From assembly GCA_900544545.1 (NCBI GenBank), contig UQVY01000007.1, positions 1 through 64,000 of the forward strand: a stretch of DNA of 64,000 nt. The letters are read 5' to 3'. Shown here one piece after another: positions 1-9,461 of the stretch (the first letter of the stretch is position 1; each line of letters starts with the position of its first letter). The position numbers were made by a program, and so were the translations under genes. The notes under the pieces are model-generated. The model was not told where the DNA came from, searched no databases, and worked only from the letters and a program-made list of their open reading frames with translations. Origin of the DNA: an uncultured Eubacteriales bacterium. GTDB taxonomy: Bacteria; Bacillota; Clostridia; Christensenellales; CAG-314.

Positions 1-223
<223 letters not shown>

Positions 224-269
224 CCGAAACGCATCTCTGCGTTGCGGTTATTTTTTTATTTTCTTTTTT
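224..269 (+). terminator. terminator after 16S rRNA
   Basis: A 10-bp stem with one mismatch (CCGAAACGCA / TGCGTTGCGG, 224-247) closes a TCTC loop and is followed by a long T-rich run. It implies that the 16S transcript ends here without 23S. Confidence 0.8.
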
Positions 270-282
270 TGTACGGTTTGTT

Positions 283-311
283 TTGACAATAATCCCGATA
301 TGTGGTAAAAT
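283..311 (+). promoter_or_regulatory. sigma-A promoter of the HMA-domain gene
   Basis: TTGACA (283-288), 17-bp spacer, TAAAAT (306-311). It sits about 85 bases before the start codon of the next gene. Confidence 0.8.
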
Positions 312-398
312 CTCCGTTATAAGGGCGTAGTTCGAGCCTTTATGGGAAAGAATTCTACGGCGACGATTCGCCGCGATTATAAAAAACGGAGGTAAATT

Positions 399-659
399 AT
401 GATAAAATATACCGTCCCGGTGAAGGGAATGATGTGCGGAGGCTGCGAGGCTCACGTAAACGACGCGGTAAGGAAAAATCTCGATATCAGGGAGGTTTCT
501 TCCTCGCACGCAAAGAATCATACGATAATCGTCGCCGAAAACGAGCTTGACGAAGCGAAAATCCGCGAGGTTATCGAAGGTCAGGGCTACGAAGTCGGCG
601 AAATAACCAAAGAGCCTTACGAAAAGAAAGGCTTTTTCTCCTTTTTGAAGAAAAAATAA
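399..659 (+). CDS. heavy-metal-associated (HMA) domain protein, CopZ-like
   Basis: An 86-aa soluble protein with one HMA (ferredoxin-like) fold. The metal site is GMMCGGC with Cys13 and Cys16, the arrangement that binds Cu(I) or another soft metal in CopZ-type chaperones. A short Lys/Phe-rich tail (KKGFFSFLKKK) follows the domain. A strong SD (GGAGG, 388-392) and a good promoter lie upstream. No P-type ATPase or CsoR-type regulator is nearby, so the partner and metal cannot be inferred from context. HMA-like proteins with roles other than copper are possible. Confidence 0.85.
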   Translation: MIKYTVPVKGMMCGGCEAHVNDAVRKNLDIREVSSSHAKNHTIIVAENELDEAKIREVIEGQGYEVGEITKEPYEKKGFFSFLKKK

Positions 660-745
660 AATCGGCTCGAATCGATTTTCGGCGCGGCGGAAAACGGTCC
701 GGTTCCGTCGTGCCTTGTATTATTAAAACGGACGCGGACGGGAAA

Positions 746-1474
746 ATGAAATACCTTGCTTTCGATATAGAAGCGGCAAACGGCTATAAGCCTTACAGTA
801 TATGCTCGATAGGCGTCGTGATTGCCGACGAAAAACTCAATATTCTCTCTCAGCGCAATATCTGGATAAATCCTAAGACAAAGTACGACCTCAACGGTAC
901 GAGAAAAAACGTGGGAATCGACCTTCATCTCGACGAGGCGCTTTTGAACAGATCGCCCGATTTTTCCGAGGTTTACGAAGAAATAAAAGGGCTTCTTACC
1001 GATCCCGAATACAGAGTTATGGGACACGCGGTGGAAAGCGACGTTCATATGCTTAACGCCGCCTGTAAGAAATACTCTCTTCCGTGCATCGATTTCAGGT
1101 TTATATGCACGCAGCTTCTTTATAAGCTCTATACGGGCGCGACCGAGGTCAGGGCTTTGAACAAAATCGCCGACGAAATGGGACTTACTTTCAATTTCCA
1201 CAGCTCGGACGAGGACGCGAGAGTGAGTATGATGACTCTTAAATATCTCACGGAAAAGACGGGACTCACGCCGAAGGAGCTTCTCGAAAAGTACGACGTC
1301 AGGATAGGCGAGAACAAGGATTTCAACATAACCCGCACCGTTTCGCTCAAGGAAAACAAGCCCAAGAGGAAGAAGTATTATCATTACAGCAAGAAGGCGA
1401 GAGAAGCCGCCGCCGGAAACGATAAGAACGGTTCGGTAAGCTCGGACGCGAAAGCCGCGGGGAAGAACGTTTAG
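746..1474 (+). CDS. DEDDh 3'-5' exonuclease (RNase T / DnaQ-like)
   Basis: A protein of the RNase T/DNA polymerase III epsilon fold. Acidic motif I is FDIEAAN at the N-terminus, a middle acidic residue lies in GHAVESDVHML, and the final motif is HSSDEDA, giving the DEDDh catalytic set. It probably trims nucleic acid 3' ends; substrate unknown. The C-terminal ~50 residues are basic and low complexity. I chose ATG at 746 because the domain starts immediately there; a GTG at 710 would add 12 residues without visible domain content. The SD is weak at either start. It lies 86 bases downstream of the HMA gene and may share its promoter. Confidence 0.85.
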   Translation: MKYLAFDIEAANGYKPYSICSIGVVIADEKLNILSQRNIWINPKTKYDLNGTRKNVGIDLHLDEALLNRSPDFSEVYEEIKGLLTDPEYRVMGHAVESDVHMLNAACKKYSLPCIDFRFICTQLLYKLYTGATEVRALNKIADEMGLTFNFHSSDEDARVSMMTLKYLTEKTGLTPKELLEKYDVRIGENKDFNITRTVSLKENKPKRKKYYHYSKKAREAAAGNDKNGSVSSDAKAAGKNV

Positions 1475-1544
1475 CCGCGATTTTGCGGAATCTAAGGAAA
1501 ATACGGAAGCGTAAATAAAAGGCGGAATCGTAAGGGAAGAAGGT

Positions 1545-2798
1545 ATGGATTTTCTTGTAAGTAAAAAACTCGATGAATTTCTGAATTATCATAAGTTTAT
1601 ACTCGACGCGGATATGTTCGTTACGGGCGACGCTTTCCGTAAGGAAATGAGAAGGGGCGCGGCGGGATTCGGTTCGTCCCTGAAAATGCTTCCGACCTAT
1701 CTTTCCGCGGAGGGGGAAATGCCCGAACGCGGAGAATGTCTTATAGTGGACGCGGGCGGTACGCGCGTAAGAGCGGCGTTTTACGTTTATGACGGAGAAT
1801 TCGTCTGCAAGAGCCGTAAGGAAACCGAGCTTTGCGGAGAGACCGATTCGGAGGGATATTTCGCCTTTCTTGCGGAAACTGCGGTCGAGGTTCTTTTTTC
1901 CGTCGGCAGAAAATCCGTAGAAAGAATGGGCTTCTGTTTTTCCTATCCGACGAAAATGCGTCCCGACCTCGACGGGGAGGCTCTTTCGGTAACCAAGGAA
2001 ACGCCCGTCCGCGGAATAGAAGGAAATACCGTCGGAAAATGCCTTAAAGAGGCTCTTTTCCGCAGAGGAATATCCGTCGGACGCGTAGTCGTTCTGAACG
2101 ATACGGTTGCGGCTCTTTGCGGAGGAGCGGCAGAGGTTTCGGAATGCGGCGGGAGAATAGGCTTCGTTATGGGGACGGGCTGCAACGTCTGTTACGAGGA
2201 ACTTGCCGAGAGGACCTCCGCCGTCGGAAAAGCCGAAGGAAAGATTATCGTCAATATCGAGTCGGGCAATTATAACGGATTCCCGATGAGCGATTTCGAC
2301 AGGGAAGTCATAGCTTTGACCGAGAATCCGAAGGCTCAGCTTTTCGAAAAAATGACCGCGGGAAGGTATCTCGGAAGCGTGTTTTCCGCAGCGATAAGAA
2401 CCGCCGCCGGGGAGGGAATCGTAAGCAAAGCCGATTTTCCCGAAGTAACCACGGAGGAGATGAGCCGTTTTCTCGGAGGGGAAAGTATTTCTCTCGTTTT
2501 CGGTTCGGAGAGCGACCGCGATTTCGCTTCGGGATTGGGGCGCGCGATAGTCGAAAGGAGTGCGATTATGTGTGCGACGATTATAATTTCGGTTATGAGG
2601 GAAGCCGATATCGGGAGGGACAAGCCCGTTTCGATAGCCGCGGAGGGTTCGACCTTCGGAAAGCTTACGGGATTCAGGGAGGAATTTCTGAGATATCTTT
2701 CGGATTATGCGGAAAGCTGCGGAAGGAGTTTCGTTTTGTGCGAAAAGCCGAGGCTTAACGAAATCGGAACGGTTTTCGCCGCCCTTACGGCAAGGTAA
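1545..2798 (+). CDS. hexokinase of the eukaryotic-type family
   Basis: 417 aa, matching the actin-fold hexokinase family (two-domain, yeast/mammal type) rather than bacterial ROK or Glk glucokinases. Recognisable blocks in order are LKMLPTYL, the phosphate-1 loop VDAGGTRVRA, the substrate loop VLNDTVAAL with its catalytic Asp, MGTGCN, NIESGNYNGFP (the Glu-containing glucose site), FEKMTAGRYLG and the adenosine-site AAEGSTFGK. It should phosphorylate hexoses with ATP in the cytosol. It follows the exonuclease by 70 bases and ends at a terminator. Such enzymes occur sporadically in bacteria, so transfer from a distant source is possible. Confidence 0.85.
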   Translation: MDFLVSKKLDEFLNYHKFILDADMFVTGDAFRKEMRRGAAGFGSSLKMLPTYLSAEGEMPERGECLIVDAGGTRVRAAFYVYDGEFVCKSRKETELCGETDSEGYFAFLAETAVEVLFSVGRKSVERMGFCFSYPTKMRPDLDGEALSVTKETPVRGIEGNTVGKCLKEALFRRGISVGRVVVLNDTVAALCGGAAEVSECGGRIGFVMGTGCNVCYEELAERTSAVGKAEGKIIVNIESGNYNGFPMSDFDREVIALTENPKAQLFEKMTAGRYLGSVFSAAIRTAAGEGIVSKADFPEVTTEEMSRFLGGESISLVFGSESDRDFASGLGRAIVERSAIMCATIIISVMREADIGRDKPVSIAAEGSTFGKLTGFREEFLRYLSDYAESCGRSFVLCEKPRLNEIGTVFAALTAR

Positions 2799-2835
2799 AA
2801 ACGAAAGCGTCCGAAGATTTTGCGAAAACGAAAAA

Positions 2836-2865
2836 TTGCGAAGAGTTTTCCCTTCGCAATATATA
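2836..2865 (+). terminator. terminator after hexokinase
   Basis: Perfect 8-bp stem TTGCGAAG / CTTCGCAA (2836-2843 and 2852-2859), followed by an AT-rich stretch. The downstream T-run is interrupted, so efficiency is uncertain. Confidence 0.6.
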
Positions 2866-2913
2866 TTAAAATATACCAATTCGGACGGAGAAACGAAAAC
2901 CTGCCGTATTTCC

Positions 2914-2942
2914 TTGCAAAAAAACGAAAAACGTGTTACAAT
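2914..2942 (+). promoter_or_regulatory. promoter of dnaB
   Basis: TTGCAA (2914-2919), 17-bp spacer, TACAAT (2937-2942). The leader of about 150 bases before dnaB has no obvious hairpin terminator. Confidence 0.6.
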
Positions 2943-3094
2943 AACCTTTTATCGGACGAAATTTCGGGAGAGGATATCCGTCGGATGAAACGACGGGAAA
3001 GGGATTTTCCGAAGAGAAGAAACGGAATCGGAATTTCTCGGATAAAAAGAGCCGCGGCGGATATTTTACGTAAAAACGGGAGGACTCGGCGTCT

Positions 3095-4906
3095 ATGGCA
3101 GAAAACAAAAAAAAGCCCGATATTCAAAGGACGCTTCCGCACAGCGTCGACGCGGAGGTAAGTCTTCTCGGCTGCATTCTCGTGGACGGGGGGATTCTTG
3201 CGGACGTTTGTCAGGACATAAACGCGGACGATTTTTATTCGCCTGCGCATATTCTCATATTCGAAAGTCTGAGCGCGCTTCTCGCTTCGGGAAAGACGGT
3301 GGATTCTGTGCTTCTGACAGACGGTCTTATGAGGAGCGGGAATCTCGATAAAGTCGGAGGCGCGGCTTATATAAGCACGCTTGCGTCGGGCGTTCCGAGT
3401 TCGGCGAATTTCAGGGAATACGTGGATATCGTTTACAGAACTTCTATGCTCAGGAAGCTTATAAGAGCCTGCTCGACGGTCATCGACGACGCTTATACGG
3501 CGGACGACGCCGAAGCTTCGCTTGCCGAAGCCGAAAAGCTCATTTTCGACCTCAGCGCGAGGGGAGAGAAGAGCGACCTCGACAGGATTTCCGGAAGCGT
3601 GGCCGAGGTTTTGCGGAGGATAGATACTCTCAAAACGGACAAGAACGCTTTCAAGGGCGTAATGACGGGCTTCTGGGCTTTGGACAGCCTCACCAACGGT
3701 CTGCATTCGGGCGAGCTTATAGTTCTTGCCGCCCGTCCGGCTATGGGTAAGTCCTCGTTCGCGATGAACATCGTGGAAAACGCCGCCAAAAAGGGCAAGT
3801 CCTGCGCGGTATTTTCGCTGGAAATGCCCAAGGCTCAGATTGCGCAGAGACTTTTATGCTCGTGCGCGGGAGTTCCTCTCTCAAACGCTTCGAGAGCCGA
3901 CCTTTCCGACGCGCAGTGGAGAAGTCTTTTCGATACGGCGACCGTCCTCGGGAAATTCAATATTTTCGTGGACGACAGCTCTCTTATAACGCCGGCGCAG
4001 ATTCTTTCCAAGTGCAGGAAGCTCAAGAGCCGATACGGACTGGATTTGTTGGTAATCGACTATATTCAGCTTATGAGTTCGGGAAAAAGGAACGTGGAGA
4101 ACCGACAGCAGGAGGTCAGCGATATTTCCCGTTCGCTCAAAATAATGGCAAAAGAGCTTGACGTACCGGTAATCGCGCTTTCGCAGCTTTCGAGACAGAT
4201 AGAGATGCGTCAGGGCAAGCCGCAGCTTTCCGACCTCAGGGAATCGGGAGCCATCGAGCAGGACGCGGACATCGTTATGTTTATCCATAAGGAAAAGACG
4301 GATAACGAAAGCGGACAGAAGGATGACGAAAGAGAGCTTATCGTAGCCAAGCACAGGAACGGAGCGCTCGACGAGATACCTCTTCTCTGGAAGGGAGAGC
4401 TGGTGCGTTTCGAGAGTCTTTCCTCGACCGACGCTGCCCTCAGGAAGCAGTTCCGTCAGAACGAAGAGGAAAAGAAAAAGCGCGAGGAGCGTATGAAAAA
4501 CGGAAAATCCGCCAAGCCTCAACAGGAGGGAAAATCCGAAGCTTCGGACTTAAACGGTACGGAATCTTCGGAAGGTAATGATTTCGGCGCGCCTTCCGAT
4601 TCGGGCGCAAATCCTTCCGAAAAAACTCGGGGAGAGAATCTTTCCGGAAATAAGGAAAAGCCTTCGGAAAACGCCGGAGAAGAGAAACTCTCGGGAAAAG
4701 CCGAGGGAGCGGACGGATTGCCGAAGGACGGAGGAGGAATTCCCGAGGAAACGGAAGGAAGTCTTGCCGACGCGATAGCCGGATTTTTCGCCTCGCAGCC
4801 GATTATGCCCGACGAGCGGCCGCCTCTTTCCGACGAGGATATTCCCGCGGAAGCCGAGGAAAGCGCGGAAGAGAATACGACGGAGGACATTCCTTATCCG
4901 TTTTAA
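3095..4906 (+). CDS. dnaB: replicative DNA helicase DnaB with long acidic C-terminal tail
   Basis: 603 aa, against roughly 440-460 for typical DnaB. The N-terminal helical domain begins at the LPHSVDAEVSLLG motif. The RecA-like motor carries Walker A ARPAMGKSSFA, Walker B LLVIDYIQLM, the ALSQLSRQIE motif and SDLRESGAIEQDAD. The motor ends near residue 440; the last ~150 residues are a Ser/Gly/Glu/Pro-rich, strongly acidic, probably disordered extension. The enzyme unwinds DNA 5'-3' as a hexamer at the replication fork. A GGGAGGA SD lies about 10 bases before the ATG. No loader or rplI gene is adjacent. Confidence 0.95.
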   Translation: MAENKKKPDIQRTLPHSVDAEVSLLGCILVDGGILADVCQDINADDFYSPAHILIFESLSALLASGKTVDSVLLTDGLMRSGNLDKVGGAAYISTLASGVPSSANFREYVDIVYRTSMLRKLIRACSTVIDDAYTADDAEASLAEAEKLIFDLSARGEKSDLDRISGSVAEVLRRIDTLKTDKNAFKGVMTGFWALDSLTNGLHSGELIVLAARPAMGKSSFAMNIVENAAKKGKSCAVFSLEMPKAQIAQRLLCSCAGVPLSNASRADLSDAQWRSLFDTATVLGKFNIFVDDSSLITPAQILSKCRKLKSRYGLDLLVIDYIQLMSSGKRNVENRQQEVSDISRSLKIMAKELDVPVIALSQLSRQIEMRQGKPQLSDLRESGAIEQDADIVMFIHKEKTDNESGQKDDERELIVAKHRNGALDEIPLLWKGELVRFESLSSTDAALRKQFRQNEEEKKKREERMKNGKSAKPQQEGKSEASDLNGTESSEGNDFGAPSDSGANPSEKTRGENLSGNKEKPSENAGEEKLSGKAEGADGLPKDGGGIPEETEGSLADAIAGFFASQPIMPDERPPLSDEDIPAEAEESAEENTTEDIPYPF

Positions 4907-4981
4907 GGCGGGACCGGAAGTCCGCAGAGCGCGAAGACAGAAAAAGAGATTCGGAAGATAAAAGAAAAACAGGGAGAGTAT

Positions 4982-6613
4982 ATGGAAAACAACGAAGTCG
5001 TATCGAGAAATTTTATCGAGGAAATAATAGAAAAGGATCTGGAATCGGGTTACTGTAAGGAGATTCAGACGAGATTTCCGCCGGAGCCCAACGGTTATCT
5101 GCATATAGGTCACGCGAAGAGCCTCTGCATAAACTTCGGAATGGCGAAGAAGTATAACGGAACGTGTAATCTGCGTTTCGACGACACCAATCCCGTCAAG
5201 GAGGACGAGGAATACGTAAACAGCATAAAGGAAGACATAGAATGGCTGGGCTTCAGATGGGACAAGCTTCTTTTCGCGTCGGATTATTTTGAAGTTATGT
5301 ACGAATGCGCGGTCAGACTCATAAAGGACGGAAAGGCTTTCGTCTGCGACTACAAAGCCGACGAAATAAGCAGAACACGCGGGGATCTCACTCATCCCGG
5401 GCAGGAAAGCCCCTGGAGGAATCGTTCGGTCGAAGAAAATCTCGACCTTTTCGAGAGGATGAAGAACGGAGAATTCGCCGACGGAGAAAAAGTTCTGCGG
5501 GCGAAAATCGATATGGCGAGTCCGAACATAAATATGCGCGATCCGGTTATTTACAGAGTAGTCCACGCTTCTCACCACAATACGGGGGACAAGTGGTGCA
5601 TTTATCCTATGTACGACTTTGCTCATCCGATAGAGGACGCCTACGAGGGAACGACTCATTCGATATGCACTCTCGAATTCGAGGATCATCGTCCGCTTTA
5701 CGACTGGGTTGTGAACAACTGCGGCTTCGAGGACCCCAAGCCCAAGCAGATAGAGTTCGCGAGGCTCAATATAACCAACACCATTATGAGCAAGCGTTTT
5801 CTCAAGCGTCTTGTGGACGAAGGAAAGGTCGAATGCTGGGACGATCCGAGAATGCCTACTCTCTGCGGCCTCAGGAGAAGGGGCTATCCGCCCGAAGCTA
5901 TCCGCGATTTCTGCGAAAGGATAGGCGTTTCCAAAGCGGGAAGCGAAGTCGAAAGCAGTTATCTCGAAGCCTGCGTCCGAAACAATCTCAACTTCACCGC
6001 GGACAGAGCGATGGTCGTCTGCGAGCCGATAAAGGTAACTCTTAAAGGACTTCCGAAAGGCGAGCTCGAAACCGAAATCAATCCCAACGCTCCCGAAAAG
6101 GGAACGAGAAAACTGAGTATCTCCGAAACGATATATATCGACGGTTCGGACTTCGCTCCGGTGCCGCCGCCCAAATATCACAGGCTCAGACCGGACGGAT
6201 ACGTGAGGCTCAAGGGCGCGTATATCGTTCACTGTGACGAGGTCGTCTCCGAAGGCGATAAGGTCAGGGAGCTTGTCTGCTCGGTCGTCCCGAACAGCAA
6301 GAGCAGCGCGGATACCAGCGGAATGAAGGTCAAGGGCGTCATTCAGTGGGTGAACGCCGCGGACTGCGTGAAAATGAAGCTCAGGAAGATAGAGAGTCTG
6401 CTTCTTCCGGGAGAGGGCGATTTTATAACGAGAATGAACGAGCACAGTATGACGATAGTGGACGCTCTCGGCGAGCCTATTCTCGGAGAAGCGAAAACGG
6501 GCGACCGATTCCAGTTTATGAGAATGGGATATTACGTAAAGGACAGGCTGTCGGACGAAAAAACTCAGGTTTACAACGAAACCGCGGGACTCAAGGACAG
6601 TTTCAATAAATAG
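4982..6613 (+). CDS. glnS: glutaminyl-tRNA synthetase
   Basis: 543 aa, class I synthetase of the GlnRS type. The HIGH box is in PPEPNGYLHIGHAKS and the KMSKS equivalent is IMSKRFL. The anticodon-binding beta-barrels follow after about residue 340. It charges tRNA-Gln directly with glutamine. Most Firmicutes lack GlnRS and use GatCAB transamidation, so it marks a lineage that has acquired this enzyme. The YHRLRPDGYVRLKGAYIVHC block is typical of the C-terminal domain. It precedes a second synthetase gene by 58 bases, and the two are probably cotranscribed. Confidence 0.95.
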   Translation: MENNEVVSRNFIEEIIEKDLESGYCKEIQTRFPPEPNGYLHIGHAKSLCINFGMAKKYNGTCNLRFDDTNPVKEDEEYVNSIKEDIEWLGFRWDKLLFASDYFEVMYECAVRLIKDGKAFVCDYKADEISRTRGDLTHPGQESPWRNRSVEENLDLFERMKNGEFADGEKVLRAKIDMASPNINMRDPVIYRVVHASHHNTGDKWCIYPMYDFAHPIEDAYEGTTHSICTLEFEDHRPLYDWVVNNCGFEDPKPKQIEFARLNITNTIMSKRFLKRLVDEGKVECWDDPRMPTLCGLRRRGYPPEAIRDFCERIGVSKAGSEVESSYLEACVRNNLNFTADRAMVVCEPIKVTLKGLPKGELETEINPNAPEKGTRKLSISETIYIDGSDFAPVPPPKYHRLRPDGYVRLKGAYIVHCDEVVSEGDKVRELVCSVVPNSKSSADTSGMKVKGVIQWVNAADCVKMKLRKIESLLLPGEGDFITRMNEHSMTIVDALGEPILGEAKTGDRFQFMRMGYYVKDRLSDEKTQVYNETAGLKDSFNK

Positions 6614-6671
6614 CGAGCGTGCCGCGGAGCGGGAATATTTCCGCGCCGCCGCCCAAAAAAGGAGAAAACAG

Positions 6672-8240
6672 ATGCATTGGTCAGAAAGAGCCGCAAGAGA
6701 AGTAATAAAGAAGTATCCGGACTGTGAGGAATACGTCTGCGCCGCGGGCATAAGTCCCTCCGGCGCGGTCCATATAGGAAATTTCAGGGATATAGCCACG
6801 TCTTATTTCGTAATGAAATCGCTTCGTCGTCTGGGTAAGAAAGCCAAGATGATTTTCAGCTGGGACGAATACGACAGACTGAGGAAGGTTCCCGCCAACG
6901 TAAAGGCGATAAGGGACGATTTCGAGCGGTATATAGGAATGCCCTACGCTCTCGTACCCGATCCGTTCGGCTGTCACGAAAGCTACGCAAAGCATTTCGA
7001 AGCCGAATTCGAAAAATCTCTCCGCGATTTCGGGATAGAACTCGAATTCAAGTATCAGAGCGAGAATTATCTTTCGGGAAAGTATAAAGACGACGTTATG
7101 TACGCCATAGACAGGCGCAAAGAGATTTACGACATAATAATGGCCCATAAGACGCAGGAGGCTTCCGAAGAGGAGAGAGAAAGGTATTATCCCGTGAGCA
7201 TATATTGCGACGAATGCGGAAAGGACGATACGACCGTTCTTTCGGTGGACGAAAATCACGTCGCCGAGTACGAATGCAAATGCGGACATAAGGGCAGATT
7301 CGACTTCAATACGCAGTTCAACTGCAAGCTCGCCTGGAAAATCGACTGGCCGATGAGATGGCGTTACGAGAACGTCTGTTTCGAGCCGGGCGGAAAGGAC
7401 CACGCCGCACCCGGGGGAAGCTTCGACGTCAGCAAGATAATCAGCAAGAAGATTTTCGGTTTCGAGGCGCCCTCTTTCGTGGGATACGAATTCATAGGAA
7501 TCAAGGGCAACGTCGGAAAGATGAGCAGCAGCAGCGGCTTCAATCTTACGCCCGAAACTCTTCTGAAGGTCTACGAGCCGGAGGTAATCTTATGGCTTTA
7601 CTCCAAGACCGAGCCGCAGAGAGCCTTCGATTTCTGTTTCGACGAGGAGATTCTCCGTCAGTATTTCGAATTCGACAAGATGCTTGCCGATTACAGAAAG
7701 GGAAAAACCGGTCCCGCCAAGGAGATTATGGAGCTTGTTATGGACGGAAGGGACACGGCCGAAAAGGCTCCGATTCAGCAGCTCGTGAATTTCGGTCCGA
7801 TAGTGAACTGGGATCCCGACCTTCTCGAAGTGCTTTTCGAAAAGATAGGAACGCCCTATAAGAAATCTCAGTTCGAAGGAAGAATGAAGCTTGCGCGCAA
7901 CTGGCTGGAGCTTTGCAGTCCCGAAAGTCTGATTAAGCTTCGCGAGAAGAAGGACGAAGAGTATTTCGACTCTCTCGACGACAGGCAGAAGCGGGCGATA
8001 AGGCTTCTTCACGAGAGGCTTTCGCAGGGTGAATACGCTATGGACGGAATGAAGACCGTGCTTTACGACGTAGTCGCGGAGGTTTACGGCGAGATAGATC
8101 CCGAGGAGAAGAAGAAGGTTCAGGCGGATTTCTTCCGCAACGTCTATCTTCTTCTTATAGGAAGGGAAACCGGTCCCCGTCTTTATCTTTTCCTCACGGC
8201 TCTCCGTAAGGAAGAATATCTCGGACTGCTCGACTTCTGA
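6672..8240 (+). CDS. lysS: lysyl-tRNA synthetase, class I
   Basis: 522 aa. The N-terminal CAAGISPSGAVHIGNFRD contains the HIGH signature of class I LysRS and KMSSSSG is its KMSKS loop. A zinc-ribbon insertion (CDEC...CKCG, about residues 178-204) lies between them, and a C-terminal helical anticodon-binding domain follows. It charges tRNA-Lys. Class I LysRS is mainly archaeal, spirochaetal and alphaproteobacterial; bacteria usually have the unrelated class II enzyme. SD AGGAGA lies 8-9 bases upstream. Whether a class II LysRS also exists in this genome cannot be seen here. Confidence 0.95.
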   Translation: MHWSERAAREVIKKYPDCEEYVCAAGISPSGAVHIGNFRDIATSYFVMKSLRRLGKKAKMIFSWDEYDRLRKVPANVKAIRDDFERYIGMPYALVPDPFGCHESYAKHFEAEFEKSLRDFGIELEFKYQSENYLSGKYKDDVMYAIDRRKEIYDIIMAHKTQEASEEERERYYPVSIYCDECGKDDTTVLSVDENHVAEYECKCGHKGRFDFNTQFNCKLAWKIDWPMRWRYENVCFEPGGKDHAAPGGSFDVSKIISKKIFGFEAPSFVGYEFIGIKGNVGKMSSSSGFNLTPETLLKVYEPEVILWLYSKTEPQRAFDFCFDEEILRQYFEFDKMLADYRKGKTGPAKEIMELVMDGRDTAEKAPIQQLVNFGPIVNWDPDLLEVLFEKIGTPYKKSQFEGRMKLARNWLELCSPESLIKLREKKDEEYFDSLDDRQKRAIRLLHERLSQGEYAMDGMKTVLYDVVAEVYGEIDPEEKKKVQADFFRNVYLLLIGRETGPRLYLFLTALRKEEYLGLLDF

Positions 8241-8391
8241 TAAAAAGCATATCGATAAAAAGCGAGCCGATTTTTGTCTTTCCGAAAAGAGAATTCAAGC
8301 TTATCGGATTCGGAAGGAGAAATCGATTTCCGGTTTCCGTGAAAGGAGCGGAAATCCGGTTCAGGGAAGGGTTCCCCGATTAAGGAGAAAT

Positions 8392-9297
8392 ATGTACGAC
8401 GTAATAATTATCGGCGGAGGTCCGGCGGGCCTTACGGCAGCGATATATTCCGCGAGAGGCGGACTCAGGACTCTCGTTCTCGAAGGCAATATTCTGGGCG
8501 GCGAGCTTGCGGAGATCAAAGAGATCGAGAATTACCCGGGATTTCGGGGCGAAGGCAGGATTCTTGCCGACGGAATGAAATCTCAGGCGGTTTCTTTCGG
8601 CGCGGAGATAATCACGCAGAATGCGGAAAGCGTTTCGCGGAAAGGGGATTCGTTCGGGGTTATGACGCAGACTTCGTTTTACGAAGGAAAGAGCGTGATA
8701 ATCGCGACGGGCGTCAGGAGGAAATCCGATCCGATGTACGACGCTATGTACGGAAAGGGCGTGAGCTACTGCGCGACGTGCGACGGCTTCTTTTACAGGG
8801 GCGAAACGGTTGCGGTCGTGGGCGGCGGAAACACGGCTGCCGAGGACGCGATTTATCTTTCGGCTCTCTGCAAGGAGGTTTATCTTATAAATCTGAAGTC
8901 CGGACTGAGGTGCGAAAAAGAGCTTTCCGAAAGGCTTGCCGCCTGCGCGAACGTGAAGGTTATGAATTCCTCCGTCGTTAAATCCGTGGAAGGCAAGGAC
9001 GCGGTTTCGGGTTTGCGAGTGTTCGATTTGAAAACGATGAGTGAAAATTCGCTTGCGGTCACGGGCGTTTTCGTGGCGATGGGACATACCGCGACCAAGC
9101 CTCTGATGAAGGAGCTTCTGACCGACGAAAACGGAAACCTTATTCTTCACGATCTCGTAAAAACCTCTGTCGAAGGCGTTTTTGCCGCGGGCGACGTAAC
9201 CAATCCTCGTCTGAAACAGGTCGTGACGGCGGCTTCGACGGGCGCGGAGGCAGCGACGGCGGCTTCGGATTTCATCTCGGGAAAGGCTCGGGAATAG
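8392..9297 (+). CDS. trxB: thioredoxin reductase
   Basis: 301 aa, low-molecular-weight TrxR. The FAD-binding GGGPAGLTAA lies at the N-terminus, the redox-active disulfide CATC falls near residue 127, the NAD(P)H-binding motif GGGNTAAEDA follows, and the second FAD motif FAAGDV is near the C-terminus. It passes reducing equivalents to thioredoxin or a similar protein. In the nucleotide domain the arginines that select NADPH are not obvious, so cofactor preference is open. It has an AGGAGA SD and is followed by a terminator. The 151-base gap before it shows no strong promoter. Confidence 0.93.
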   Translation: MYDVIIIGGGPAGLTAAIYSARGGLRTLVLEGNILGGELAEIKEIENYPGFRGEGRILADGMKSQAVSFGAEIITQNAESVSRKGDSFGVMTQTSFYEGKSVIIATGVRRKSDPMYDAMYGKGVSYCATCDGFFYRGETVAVVGGGNTAAEDAIYLSALCKEVYLINLKSGLRCEKELSERLAACANVKVMNSSVVKSVEGKDAVSGLRVFDLKTMSENSLAVTGVFVAMGHTATKPLMKELLTDENGNLILHDLVKTSVEGVFAAGDVTNPRLKQVVTAASTGAEAATAASDFISGKARE

Positions 9298-9328
9298 CGA
9301 TTTATTCATAAAAACAAACGGAAAATTC

Positions 9329-9378
9329 AAGGGCGTTCTTTCCGCGGATAACCTGCGGTCGGACGCCCTTTTCTCGTT
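9329..9378 (+). terminator. terminator after trxB
   Basis: Stem AAGGGCGT / ACGCCCTT (9329-9336 and 9363-9370) encloses a second CCGC/GCGG stem and is followed by TTCTCGTTTGTT. Confidence 0.75.
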
Positions 9379-9461
9379 TGTTGTTCTCGTTTTTAGGAGG
9401 TTTTTCCCCAAATTTATCCCTTAATTACGGGATTTTTCGGGAATTTCCCCAAAAACTCTCT

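Noticed and set aside
4550..6799. 749-codon open frame antisense to dnaB tail and glnS
   Set aside because: A shadow of two well-identified sense genes, with no SD or recognised domain.
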